From: an uncultured Eubacteriales bacterium
GTDB taxonomy: Bacteria > Bacillota > Clostridia > Christensenellales > Borkfalkiaceae
Direction: 5' to 3'
Assembly (NCBI GenBank): GCA_900549005.1
Contig: URMT01000034.1
Coordinates: forward strand, 1 to 15,714
DNA length: 15,714 nucleotides
Shown here piece by piece: positions 6,191 through 12,074 of this stretch. Below the pieces are notes generated by a model, which saw only the letters and a program-made list of their open reading frames with translations, was not told the DNA's origin and made no database searches. Position numbers and translations under genes: made by a program. The first letter of the stretch is position 1. Each line of letters begins with the position of its first letter.

Positions 6191-6265
6191 GTGAAAAATT
6201 ACTTTTTCAGAGCAATTTCATTCGCAATGATGTGCCGCTGTATGTCAGTCTGTACAGCGGAATAA
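6191..6265 (+). CDS. Leader peptide rich in Met and Cys
   Basis: A 24-codon frame starting at GTG 6191, six bases after GGAGG (6180-6184), and ending at TAA 6263-6265. Residues 13-21 are M-M-C-R-C-M-S-V-C, three methionines and three cysteines in nine codons, and the residues before them are ordinary (K-N-Y-F-F-R-A-I-S-F-A). Downstream are metY and cysK, which make homocysteine and cysteine, so the codons match the pathway end products. Like trp or his leader peptides, it would act through its translation and the product would be discarded. An alternative reading is a tiny secreted or metal-binding peptide, since its first half is mildly signal-like, but the terminator directly downstream favours attenuation. 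Confidence 0.6.
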   Translation: MKNYFFRAISFAMMCRCMSVCTAE

Positions 6266-6314
6266 CGTCGTGCGTTGAATTTTGCCTTTTTCGGTTAAAG
6301 CAGTCTATTCACAG

Positions 6315-6348
6315 ACAGGCGCGTTCAACACAACGCGCCTGTTTTTTT
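6315..6348 (+). terminator. Attenuator terminator upstream of metY
   Basis: Perfect 11-bp stem ACAGGCGCGTT (6315-6325) with AACGCGCCTGT (6332-6342), loop CAACAC, and a run of seven Ts (6342-6348). It lies between the leader promoter and metY with no other gene before it, so it must be conditional or metY must have a second promoter. A weak alternative, TTGTTT (6400-6405) with GATAAT (6423-6428), exists. Confidence 0.85.
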
Positions 6349-6462
6349 ATACAAATCCTGTTCCCGTCGGCATCTTCGGCAGTGGGACGATAAAATTTTT
6401 TTGTTTCGGCTTAAATATTTAAGATAATAGCAAATAATACTTTTCAAGGAGTTATCATAACG

Positions 6463-7755
6463 ATGGATAAAAACAACAATTACAGGTTTGAAACGCTTGC
6501 CATACACGCGGGCCAGGAACAGCCCGACCCCGCCACGGACGCCCGCGCCGTGCCCATATATATGACCACTTCGTACGTGTTCAAAGACAGCGCTCAGGCC
6601 GCCGCCCGCTTCGATTTGAAGGAGGAGGGCAACATATACACCCGCCTGCAAAACCCCACTACCGACGTGTTTGAAAAGCGCGTTGCTGCTTTGGAAGGGG
6701 GCGTTGGCGCGCTGGGCGTGGCCAGCGGTTCGGCTGCCATAACATATGCCATACAGAACATTGCAAAGTGCGGCGACCACGTTGTTGCGGCAAGCAACTT
6801 ATACGGCGGCACGCACAACCTTCTGGCGGTAACTCTGCCCGAACAGGGCATAACCACCACGTTCGTGGACCAGACCGACCCCGAAAATTTCCGCAGGGCC
6901 ATACAGCCCAACACCAAGCTGATTTATGCCGAAAGTATGGGCAACCCCAATTCTGACCTCATCGATATGGAGGCAATCGGCGCCATCGCGCACGAAAACG
7001 GAATACCATTTATAGTAGATTCCACCTTCGCCACGCCCTACCTCATACGCCCGCTCGAACACGGCGCAGATATAGTTGTTCACTCCGCCACAAAGTTTAT
7101 GGGCGGCCACGGCACGGCGATGGGCGGCGTAGTGGTGGACGGCGGCAGGTTCGACTGGGTGAAGAGCGGCAAATTCCCCGGCCTCACGCAGCCCAACCCC
7201 GCATATCACGGCGTTGTGTTCACCGAAGTGGGCGGCAACGCGGCATACATTCTCAAAATGCGCACCACCCTTTTAAGGGACCAGGGCGCCGTAATTTCGC
7301 CCTTCAACTCCTTCCTCCTGTTGCAGGGGCTTGAAACGCTCCCCCTGCGCGTGGACAGGCACGTAGAAAACGCGCTAAAAGTGGTGGAGTTTTTAAAGAA
7401 CTGCCCTCAGGTTGAAAAGGTAAACCACCCCTCGCTTGCAACGGGCAAGGGCGCCGAGCTGTATAAAAGGTATCTGCCCCGCGGCGGCGGCTCGATTTTC
7501 AGCTTCGATATAAAGGGCGGCAGGGAAAAGGCGATAAAGTTTTCTGAAAGCCTCAAACTCTTCTCGCTTCTCGCAAACGTTGCCGACGTAAAATCTTTGG
7601 TAATTCACCCCGCGTCCACCACGCACTCCCAGCTCGACGAAGAGGGCTTGAAGGCGGGCGGAATAACCTCTGCCACCATACGCCTTTCAATCGGTACCGA
7701 GCATATCGACGATATTCTCGCCGACCTCAAACAGGCGTTCGACGCGGTAAAGTAA
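6463..7755 (+). CDS. metY: O-acetylhomoserine aminocarboxypropyltransferase (sulfhydrylase)
   Basis: PLP enzyme of the Cys/Met metabolism family that makes homocysteine from O-acetylhomoserine and sulfide. The 430 residues open with [10 protein letters not shown]. They carry Y-T-R-L-Q-N-P-T-T (phosphate-binding tyrosine region), [16 protein letters not shown], and the PLP lysine K211 in [10 protein letters not shown]. The length is typical of MetY and longer than cystathionine gamma-synthase (about 380), which supports direct sulfhydrylation. ATG 6463 follows AAGGAG (6446-6451). cysK follows after 86 bp, probably in the same transcript. Expression is likely set by the Cys/Met attenuator upstream. 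Substrate choice (acetyl versus succinyl homoserine) is not proven by sequence. Confidence 0.92.
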   Translation: MDKNNNYRFETLAIHAGQEQPDPATDARAVPIYMTTSYVFKDSAQAAARFDLKEEGNIYTRLQNPTTDVFEKRVAALEGGVGALGVASGSAAITYAIQNIAKCGDHVVAASNLYGGTHNLLAVTLPEQGITTTFVDQTDPENFRRAIQPNTKLIYAESMGNPNSDLIDMEAIGAIAHENGIPFIVDSTFATPYLIRPLEHGADIVVHSATKFMGGHGTAMGGVVVDGGRFDWVKSGKFPGLTQPNPAYHGVVFTEVGGNAAYILKMRTTLLRDQGAVISPFNSFLLLQGLETLPLRVDRHVENALKVVEFLKNCPQVEKVNHPSLATGKGAELYKRYLPRGGGSIFSFDIKGGREKAIKFSESLKLFSLLANVADVKSLVIHPASTTHSQLDEEGLKAGGITSATIRLSIGTEHIDDILADLKQAFDAVK

Positions 7756-7770
7756 AGTAGCGAAAATTTG

Positions 7771-7798
7771 AATTGGTGCGGCAATATGCCGCAATTAA
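7771..7798. repeat. ATAT-centred palindromic repeat between metY and cysK
   Basis: GCGGCA-ATA-TGCCGC (7778-7792) preceded by AATTGGT and followed by AATTAACC. The core is identical to 3269-3283, and AATTG upstream is shared by all three good copies. It begins 16 bp after the metY stop. Confidence 0.7.
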
Positions 7799-7841
7799 CC
7801 TTATTTTTGTATGCGGCCAAAGCGCCGCAGGAGATTTTTTT

Positions 7842-8762
7842 ATGATATACGATTCCATAACCCAGCTGATTGGCAACACGCCCCTTCTGCGGCTGAACAG
7901 CTATGAAAAAAAGCGCGGCCTTAAAGCGGAAATAATAGCCAAGCTTGAATACTTCAACCCCGCCGGTTCGGTTAAGGACAGGGTTGCGCTCAATATGGTG
8001 CTCGACGCCGAGGAGCGCGGAGTTTTAAAGCAGGGCGGCACCATAATCGAGCCCACTTCGGGCAACACGGGCATAGGCCTCGCCCTGGTCGCAGCCGCAC
8101 GCGGCTACAAGCTGATTTTGACTATGCCCGAGAGTATGAGCGAGGAGCGGCGCAGGCTTATAAAGGCCTACGGCGCTGAGATTGTTCTTACGCCCGCGGC
8201 CGAGGGAATGAGCGGCGCAATAAGGAAGGCGGAGGAGCTTAAAGGCTCGATTGAAGGCAGCATAATAGCGGGGCAATTTGAAAATCCCGCCAACCCCGAG
8301 GCGCACAGAAAGACCACCGCGCAGGAAATTTTAAGGGGCGCGGGCAAGGTGGATATATTCGTTGCGGGCGTAGGCACGGGCGGTACGATAACGGGCGTGG
8401 GCTCCGTCCTCAAAGAGCGCTTCCCCGACGTAAAGATTGTGGCGGTAGAGCCGGCAGGTTCGCCCGTACTTTCGCAGGGCAGGGCAGGCTCGCACGGAAT
8501 ACAGGGCATAGGCGCGGGCTTCGTGCCCAAGGCGCTCGATACCTCCGTCTACGACGAAGTTATAGCCGTCACCGACGAGCAGGCCCTTGCAGAGGGCAGG
8601 TTCCTCGCCAGAACAGAGGCCTTCCTCACGGGCATATCCTCGGGTGCGGCGATGTATGCCGCGCGCATTGTTGCCGAACGCGCCGAAAACGAGGGCAAGC
8701 GCATACTCGTACTTCTGCCCGACAGCGGCGACAGGTACCTTTCGACCGCGCTTTTTGCATAA
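7842..8762 (+). CDS. cysK: Cysteine synthase (O-acetylserine sulfhydrylase)
   Basis: PLP fold-type II enzyme joining O-acetylserine and sulfide into cysteine. The 306 residues contain all hallmarks: I-G-N-T-P-L-L (10-16), PLP lysine K45 in G-S-V-K-D-R, T-S-G-N-T-G (72-77), the phosphate loop G-T-G-G-T-I-T-G (178-185), and I-S-S-G-A-A near the C-terminus. The length is normal for CysK. ATG 7842 follows AGGAG (7829-7833); the frame is open back to 7773, but there it runs across the palindromic repeat and lacks a ribosome site. No serine acetyltransferase gene (cysE) is in the window. It probably shares the metY transcript and its attenuator. Confidence 0.94.
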   Translation: MIYDSITQLIGNTPLLRLNSYEKKRGLKAEIIAKLEYFNPAGSVKDRVALNMVLDAEERGVLKQGGTIIEPTSGNTGIGLALVAAARGYKLILTMPESMSEERRRLIKAYGAEIVLTPAAEGMSGAIRKAEELKGSIEGSIIAGQFENPANPEAHRKTTAQEILRGAGKVDIFVAGVGTGGTITGVGSVLKERFPDVKIVAVEPAGSPVLSQGRAGSHGIQGIGAGFVPKALDTSVYDEVIAVTDEQALAEGRFLARTEAFLTGISSGAAMYAARIVAERAENEGKRILVLLPDSGDRYLSTALFA

Positions 8763-8778
8763 GGCGGGATATGCCGCC
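8763..8778. repeat. Diverged ATAT-type hairpin after cysK
   Basis: GGCGG (8763-8767) pairs with CCGCC (8774-8778) around GATATG, immediately after the cysK stop. It resembles a degenerate copy of the palindromes at 3269, 5667 and 7778. Confidence 0.35.
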
Positions 8779-8856
8779 CTGCGCACGCCTGTTGTGATAC
8801 GCACGCTGTAATAGCGGACGTGCCCCTTCAATCTGTAAAAATGGTGCGGCGCGGCG

Positions 8857-8885
8857 TTGCCAATTTTTGAAAGGTATGGTATAAT
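8857..8885 (+). promoter_or_regulatory. Extended -10 promoter of metF
   Basis: TTGCCA (8857-8862), 17-bp spacer, TATAAT (8880-8885) with an extended -10 TGG just before it. The start point should be near 8892, about 43 nt before the metF ATG. metF can therefore be expressed independently of the attenuated metY-cysK unit. Confidence 0.7.
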
Positions 8886-8934
8886 ACCCAAAATAAACAT
8901 ATATACCCCCAATAACCCTATAAAGGCAGTTTTT

Positions 8935-9789
8935 ATGAAGATTACAGATATTTTGAAGAGCAAAGACGCGGTGCTCTCGTTCGAGGTGTTCCCGCCCAAG
9001 ACGGACGACAAGTTCGAAAGCGTTTCGCGCGCGATTGACGAAATCGCCGCATTGAAGCCCGACTTTATGAGCGTGACTTACGGCGCGGGCGGCGGCACTT
9101 CGGCGTATACGGTGGAGATATCCAAAAATATAAAGGCTAAGGGGGTGACTTCCGTCGCCCACCTCTCGTGCATATCGTCCACAAAGGCCGACGTGCGCGA
9201 AAAACTTAACAAACTCAGAGAGGCGGGGATAGAGAACATACTCGCCCTGCGCGGCGACATTCCGCAGGACTTTGCCGGCAACCTTGAATATAAGTACGCA
9301 AGCGAGCTGGTTTCAGAAATAAAGCAGTTCGGCGGTTTCTGCATAGGCGGCGCGTGCTACCCCGAAGGCCACCCCGAATCGGAGACGCTGTTTTCCGACA
9401 TAGAGAACCTTAAAAAGAAGGTGGACGCGGGGTGCGATTACCTCACCACGCAGATGTTTTTCGATAACGAGCTGTTTTACAGCTTCCTTGCCAAGGCCTA
9501 TTCGGTGGGCATAACCGTGCCGATAATTCCCGGCATAATGCCCATAACGCGCGCAAGCCAGGTAAAGCGCACTATGAATCTTTCGGGCTCGCCGCTGCCT
9601 GCAAAGTTCAGGCGCATAGTCGACCGCTTCGGCGACAACCCCGCGGCAATGCGCCAGGCGGGCGTTGCCTACGCCACCGAACAGGTAATCGACCTGTACG
9701 CCAACGGCATAAAGGCGGTACATATCTACTCTATGAACAAACCCGAAGTTGCAAGGGCGATAAAGGCCAACCTTTCCGACATCATATGA
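8935..9789 (+). CDS. metF: Methylenetetrahydrofolate reductase
   Basis: Reduces 5,10-methylene-tetrahydrofolate to 5-methyl-tetrahydrofolate, the methyl donor for methionine synthesis. The 284 residues form the usual TIM barrel: S-F-E-V-F-P-P-K (15-22, with catalytic-type E17), V-T-Y-G-A-G-G-G-T (47-55), L-A-L-R-G-D (103-108), A-C-Y-P-E-G-H-P-E-S, T-Q-M-F-F-D-N, and P-G-I-M-P-I. The length is normal for the bacterial form that lacks the C-terminal regulatory domain. ATG 8935 follows AAAGG (8922-8926); the frame is open upstream to 8857, but that would lie within the promoter. It overlaps the next gene by four bases (ATGA), so the two are translationally coupled. Confidence 0.94.
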   Translation: MKITDILKSKDAVLSFEVFPPKTDDKFESVSRAIDEIAALKPDFMSVTYGAGGGTSAYTVEISKNIKAKGVTSVAHLSCISSTKADVREKLNKLREAGIENILALRGDIPQDFAGNLEYKYASELVSEIKQFGGFCIGGACYPEGHPESETLFSDIENLKKKVDAGCDYLTTQMFFDNELFYSFLAKAYSVGITVPIIPGIMPITRASQVKRTMNLSGSPLPAKFRRIVDRFGDNPAAMRQAGVAYATEQVIDLYANGIKAVHIYSMNKPEVARAIKANLSDII

Positions 9790-10376
9790 TAAAAGTTCTG
9801 AGCGGCAAAATTGAAGAGCTCGATATGAAGGAAACCTTGCGCTACCTCGGCTATGCGGGCGTCAAGAGCACCGACGGCATAGAGGGCGTTATGGAAGAGT
9901 GCAGGGGTATGATTTTGCCCGTGCTGGCGCCCAAGGCGGTGTATGAAGAGTTCCCTCTTATCCACGGCGAAGAAAACAGGCTGGATTTGGGCTTTGCAAA
10001 GGTGGTAAGCAATTCGCTCACCCGCAACCTTGCAGGGTGCAACAAGCTGGTACTGTTTGCCGCCACCGTTGGCGCGGGTGTAGACAGATTGATTTTGAAG
10101 TATAACAGGCTTTCGCCCGCGCGCGCCGTTATATTGCAGGCGATGGGCGCCGCCGCGGTAGAGCAGTGGTGCGACGAGGTGAACGGCATAATCACGTCGG
10201 AATACGGCCCCACGCGCCCGCGCTTTTCGTGCGGGTACGGCGACCTGCCGCTTTCTTTGCAGCGCGAAATTTTCCCTGCGCTTCAAGTCACCAAAAACAT
10301 AGGCGTCACCCTTACCGACGGGGATTTGATGATGCCCACAAAATCTGTAACGGCAATCGTAGGAATAAAAGGATAG
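9786..10376 (+). CDS. Stand-alone methionine synthase reactivation (SAM-binding) domain protein
   Basis: A 196-residue protein matching the C-terminal activation domain of cobalamin-dependent methionine synthase MetH, which in E. coli reductively methylates inactive cob(II)alamin using S-adenosylmethionine. Seen: V-G-A-G-V-D-R near the middle, the SAM-site region R-F-S-C-G-Y-G-D-L-P-L (C149 to D153 included), and D-G-D-L-M-M-P-T-K-S-V (M182-M183-P184), equivalent to MetH's M-M-P-A-A-S-V. There is no B12- or homocysteine-binding module in this gene, so a separate MetH lacking this domain is expected elsewhere. The overlap with metF (ATGA, 9786-9789) supports a joint role in methyl transfer to homocysteine. 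Family call firm; the partner is inferred. Confidence 0.85.
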   Translation: MIKVLSGKIEELDMKETLRYLGYAGVKSTDGIEGVMEECRGMILPVLAPKAVYEEFPLIHGEENRLDLGFAKVVSNSLTRNLAGCNKLVLFAATVGAGVDRLILKYNRLSPARAVILQAMGAAAVEQWCDEVNGIITSEYGPTRPRFSCGYGDLPLSLQREIFPALQVTKNIGVTLTDGDLMMPTKSVTAIVGIKG

Positions 10377-10378
10377 TT

Positions 10379-10416
10379 CACGAATTTTTTTTTGCTGCGC
10401 AAAAACAAATTCCGTG
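10379..10416 (+). terminator. Possible terminator-like hairpin after the metF operon
   Basis: CACGAATTT (10379-10387) faces AAATTCCGTG (10407-10416), with a T-run and A-run pairing inside. It has no T-run after it, so it is a weak call. No better terminator follows the operon. Confidence 0.3.
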
Positions 10417-10441
10417 AGAGGGTGGTCGTAAAACGGCTTAA

Positions 10442-10467
10442 CGGCTGAACTAAATTCACCCTTGCCG
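10442..10467 (+). repeat. Repeat unit A copy 1, CGGC-GAACTAAATTC-type
   Basis: Contains GAACTAAATTC between CGGCT and ACCCTTGCCG. A second copy with small differences lies at 10902-10924. The ends (CGGC and GCCG) are complementary. Confidence 0.6.
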
Positions 10468-10608
10468 TTTTTCGGCGTAATAAATTTGAAAGTGGCTTTG
10501 GTTAAAAATTTATTCTTTGCAAATTTTTTAACGCGCGGGCTGCCGCGCTGGAATTTGCTGCGGGAATACACCTTTGTGAATCCGTGTTGGGCGTGCTGTG
10601 AAGGTAAG

Positions 10609-10629
10609 CCTCCCCTTGCTTAGGGGAGG
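10609..10629. repeat. Repeat unit B hairpin, CCTCCCCT/AGGGGAGG
   Basis: Perfect 8-bp stem (10609-10616 with 10622-10629) around TGCTT. A truncated relative, TCTCCCCTTGCATAGGGA, lies at 10751-10768. Such CTCCCC/GGGGAG hairpins are common intergenic repeats in clostridial genomes, from memory. Confidence 0.6.
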
Positions 10630-10716
10630 AATTAAAGGTGGGGTAGAAATAAACTTTTGTCATTGACGCGATTGACCTGACGGTAGCAATCGCTATTCCG
10701 TCGCTATCGCTCCTTA

Positions 10717-10737
10717 CGACCGAAGCGGAGAAATCTC
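10717..10737 (+). repeat. Repeat unit C copy 1, CGACC...GAGAAATCTC
   Basis: CGACCGAAGCGGAGAAATCTC. A longer copy with an internal insert is at 10954-10990; both end in GGAGAAATCTC. This resembles widely dispersed intergenic repeats of the TCATTTCGACC...GAGAAATCTC type. Confidence 0.6.
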
Positions 10738-10786
10738 AACCATAATAAAGTCTCCCCTTGCATAGGGACGAGCAATGCATTTCATA

Positions 10787-10808
10787 GCACAACGGATACC
10801 CGTTGTGC
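10787..10808. repeat. Perfect 9-bp hairpin, GCACAACGG/CCGTTGTGC
   Basis: Arms 10787-10795 and 10800-10808 with loop ATAC. No T-run follows, so it is a repeat-type palindrome and not a terminator. Confidence 0.6.
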
Positions 10809-10859
10809 GTGCCGAAGCGAGATGAGTGAGCGCCTAGTAAGCGCGCGAACGGTGCCCGA

Positions 10860-10889
10860 GCAGTGCGGTTTATTTACCGCTCGCACTGC
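10860..10889. repeat. Inverted repeat GCAGTGCG/CGCACTGC
   Basis: Eight-base arms (10860-10867 and 10882-10889) flank a 14-nt loop that itself contains GCGGT/ACCGC, so two alternative hairpins are possible. Confidence 0.5.
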
Positions 10890-10901
10890 GAGACGCGTAA
10901 G

Positions 10902-10924
10902 CGGCGAACTAAATTCGCCTTGCG
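10902..10924 (+). repeat. Repeat unit A copy 2
   Basis: CGGCGAACTAAATTCGCC followed by TTGCG. It matches 10442-10467 apart from single-base differences and indels, about 435 bp downstream of copy 1. Confidence 0.55.
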
Positions 10925-10953
10925 CCCGTGATTTATTTTTAAAAATGTCATTT

Positions 10954-10990
10954 CGACCAAGCGAATGTAATGAGCGCGTGGAGAAATCTC
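10954..10990 (+). repeat. Repeat unit C copy 2
   Basis: Starts CGACCAAGCGAATG and ends GTGGAGAAATCTC. Relative to 10717-10737 it carries an internal insert of about 16 bases containing TGAGCGCG. Confidence 0.55.
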
Positions 10991-11086
10991 TGAAAAATCC
11001 TGCGTATTTGTGTCAGACGCTTGTAAAAGCGCCGCTTTAAGGTAAACTTATATAAAGGGATTTTCCCTGAAAGGAGGATTTTTATT

Positions 11087-11386
11087 ATGAGCGGAAATAA
11101 AGGGAACGGCGGATTTGCCCTGTTTTGCTGTTTTATAGCCCTCGGCGTTTCGGCTGTGATTGCCTTTATTACTTACCTGTTGCCGCTTGTGAGCGACAGC
11201 ATAGTAATCGGCGGCGACGTTATGAACATTCTTGGCATCATCTTCGAAGTTTCTTCGCTTGTCGGCCTCGGCTTCGGCGCGTTTGCATTCGCCGCCAGAA
11301 GGGGCTTTATCGTCAAGCTGCTCACGACTATATTCGTGCTGGTGTTCCTTGTTGCCGTGGTGCTCGCCATCATAGGCATAATCTGA
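11087..11386 (+). CDS. Small membrane protein of unknown function
   Basis: A 99-residue protein with three predicted membrane helices, at roughly residues 8-31, 43-68 and 75-98. There is a short polar start (M-S-G-N-K-G-N-G-G) and a positively charged A-A-R-R-G loop between helices two and three. The two adjacent cysteines at F-C-C-F lie in the first helix. ATG 11087 follows a near-perfect GAAAGGAGG (11069-11077) with 9-nt spacing, so expression is likely. I recognise no family. It stands alone after the repeat region and shares a terminator with the convergent gene at 11444-11755, so its context gives no hint of function. Confidence 0.7.
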   Translation: MSGNKGNGGFALFCCFIALGVSAVIAFITYLLPLVSDSIVIGGDVMNILGIIFEVSSLVGLGFGAFAFAARRGFIVKLLTTIFVLVFLVAVVLAIIGII

Positions 11387-11396
11387 TTGCAAAATT

Positions 11397-11427
11397 AAAA
11401 ATGCGGCGGTGTTACCGCCGCATTTTT
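11397..11427. terminator. Bidirectional terminator between convergent genes
   Basis: ATGCGGCGGT (11401-11410) pairs with ACCGCCGCAT (11414-11423) around GTT, flanked by AAAA and TTTTTT. T-runs are present on both strands, so it can serve the membrane protein gene (+) and the TIGR04076-like gene (-). Confidence 0.88.
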
Positions 11428-11443
11428 TCATCCCGCAAATTTT

Positions 11444-11755
11444 TTACTCTTCGTCTATTGCCTCCAAATAAAATGTGACGGGGCGGAAGCCGTCGTTGCA
11501 CGAAATCATTGCAGACTTTTTGTTCTTCATCCATCCGTCGTAAATATCTTCGCCGCCGCACGAGAGCGCAAGCACGAAGGGCGACATACTTTCCCAGGCG
11601 CTTTCGCACAGACCTTCGGGCCTTGCCCAGCCATCGGCGATAAACGTGTAGCCTTCGCGCATATCGCAGGCGTGCTCTATGGGGTTTTCGTATTTTTCTA
11701 TAAGGTCGTCGTATCTCGCGGTTTTCATTACCGTTATTTTTATTTTTTTACCCAT
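11444..11755 (-). CDS. TIGR04076 family protein
   Basis: A 103-residue protein of the uncharacterised TIGR04076 family, recognised by I-K-I-T-V-M-K at the start, the central G-W-A-R-P-E-G-L-C-E-S-A-W, and the late S-C-N-D-G-F-R-P-V-T-F-Y-L-E-A-I. It has cysteines at H-A-C-D-M, G-L-C, L-S-C-G-G and I-S-C-N-D, consistent with metal or redox chemistry, though none has been shown. The ATG lies at 11755 because AAGGAG sits just upstream on this strand (complement of 11762-11767); a longer frame reaches 11821 but starts within the promoter. It has its own promoter at 11812-11840. Family call fairly sure, function unknown. Confidence 0.78.
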   Translation of the reverse strand: MGKKIKITVMKTARYDDLIEKYENPIEHACDMREGYTFIADGWARPEGLCESAWESMSPFVLALSCGGEDIYDGWMKNKKSAMISCNDGFRPVTFYLEAIDEE

Positions 11756-11811
11756 AAACTGCTCCTTAAATTTCAGTTGGTTCGGCCATATATGCAGCTC
11801 AATTCTGTTAC

Positions 11812-11840
11812 AGTATACCACACCGCCCGCCAGATGTAAA
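11812..11840 (-). promoter_or_regulatory. Promoter of the TIGR04076-like gene
   Basis: On the minus strand, TTTACA (11835-11840) and TATACT (11812-11817) are 17 bp apart. The start point should be near 11805, giving a leader of about 50 nt. Confidence 0.75.
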
Positions 11841-11932
11841 CGGCAGGCGCGGATTTTTTTTGTTTACATTTAACAAAAAAGGTTCAGCTTTCTCACAGGC
11901 CGCGTGCAGGGCACAAACTTTTTTTATATCGT

Positions 11933-11961
11933 TTGACAATAAATTTATTTTTTGCTAAAAT
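11933..11961 (+). promoter_or_regulatory. Promoter of the ABC exporter operon
   Basis: TTGACA (11933-11938), 17-bp spacer, TAAAAT (11956-11961) with an extended TGC just before it. It predicts a leader of about 107 nt before the ATG at 12075. Confidence 0.8.
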
Positions 11962-12000
11962 TCGCTTGTTTTCGCGCGTCCGCGCACACTATATATCCCT

Positions 12001-12017
12001 GCGCCGCCATTCGGCGC
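12001..12017 (+). other. Hairpin in the ABC exporter 5' leader
   Basis: GCGCCG (12001-12006) pairs with CGGCGC (12012-12017) around CCATT. It has no T-run directly after it. It could influence mRNA stability, or drug-dependent translation as in other exporter leaders, but nothing further supports this; no clear leader peptide is seen. Confidence 0.4.
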
Positions 12018-12074
12018 GCACAATAGTTTTTGGTTAAAAATTTTACTCATATACAGACAAAAAAAGGAGGTTTT

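Larger units (their letters stand above)
6122..6348 (+). promoter_or_regulatory. Predicted Cys/Met transcription attenuator upstream of metY
   Basis: The leader contains, in order, a 5' hairpin (GGCAG 6126-6130 with CTGCC 6156-6160), a 24-codon frame with ribosome site, an 8-bp hairpin over the Cys/Met codons (6235-6242 with 6253-6260), and a terminator (6315-6348). A candidate antiterminator pairs 6266-6279, just after the leader stop codon, with 6324-6337: GTTGAA/TTCAAC is perfect and partial pairing continues beyond it. A ribosome stalled at the Met/Cys codons would leave 6266-6279 free, whereas one at the stop codon would cover it. A long-range stem (6131-6148 with 6284-6299) offers a further alternative fold. 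I see no S-box or T-box consensus. All pairing was done by eye. Confidence 0.6.
10437..11040. repeat. Gene-free mosaic of short palindromes and direct repeats
   Basis: Between the metF operon and the gene at 11087 I see no credible coding sequence but at least three kinds of duplicated unit, given as separate entries. The composition (GCGAG/GTGAGCGC-rich) differs from both genes and other gaps here. It resembles clustered intergenic palindromic repeats; no transposase is present. Confidence 0.6.

Noticed and set aside
6122..6348. 6S RNA, T-box, S-box (SAM) or cobalamin riboswitch in the metY leader
   Set aside because: The leader is about the right length and has a long-range stem. However, I find no T-box AGGGTGG-ACCGCG sequence (GGTGGTATT at 6105-6113 lies inside the promoter), no S-box core and no B12 box, and it contains a well-placed small frame.
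6360..6399. Second terminator between the attenuator and metY
   Set aside because: The TTCCCG...GTGGGA pairing is short with wobble pairs, and the T-run is separated from it by GATAAAA.
10437..11040. CRISPR array or insertion sequence
   Set aside because: The repeats are few, of unequal spacing and mixed kinds, with no uniform spacers and no cas or transposase gene.
10822..11040. 72-codon plus-strand frame in the repeat region
   Set aside because: It consists of repeat units A and C, has no ribosome site and no protein-like composition.
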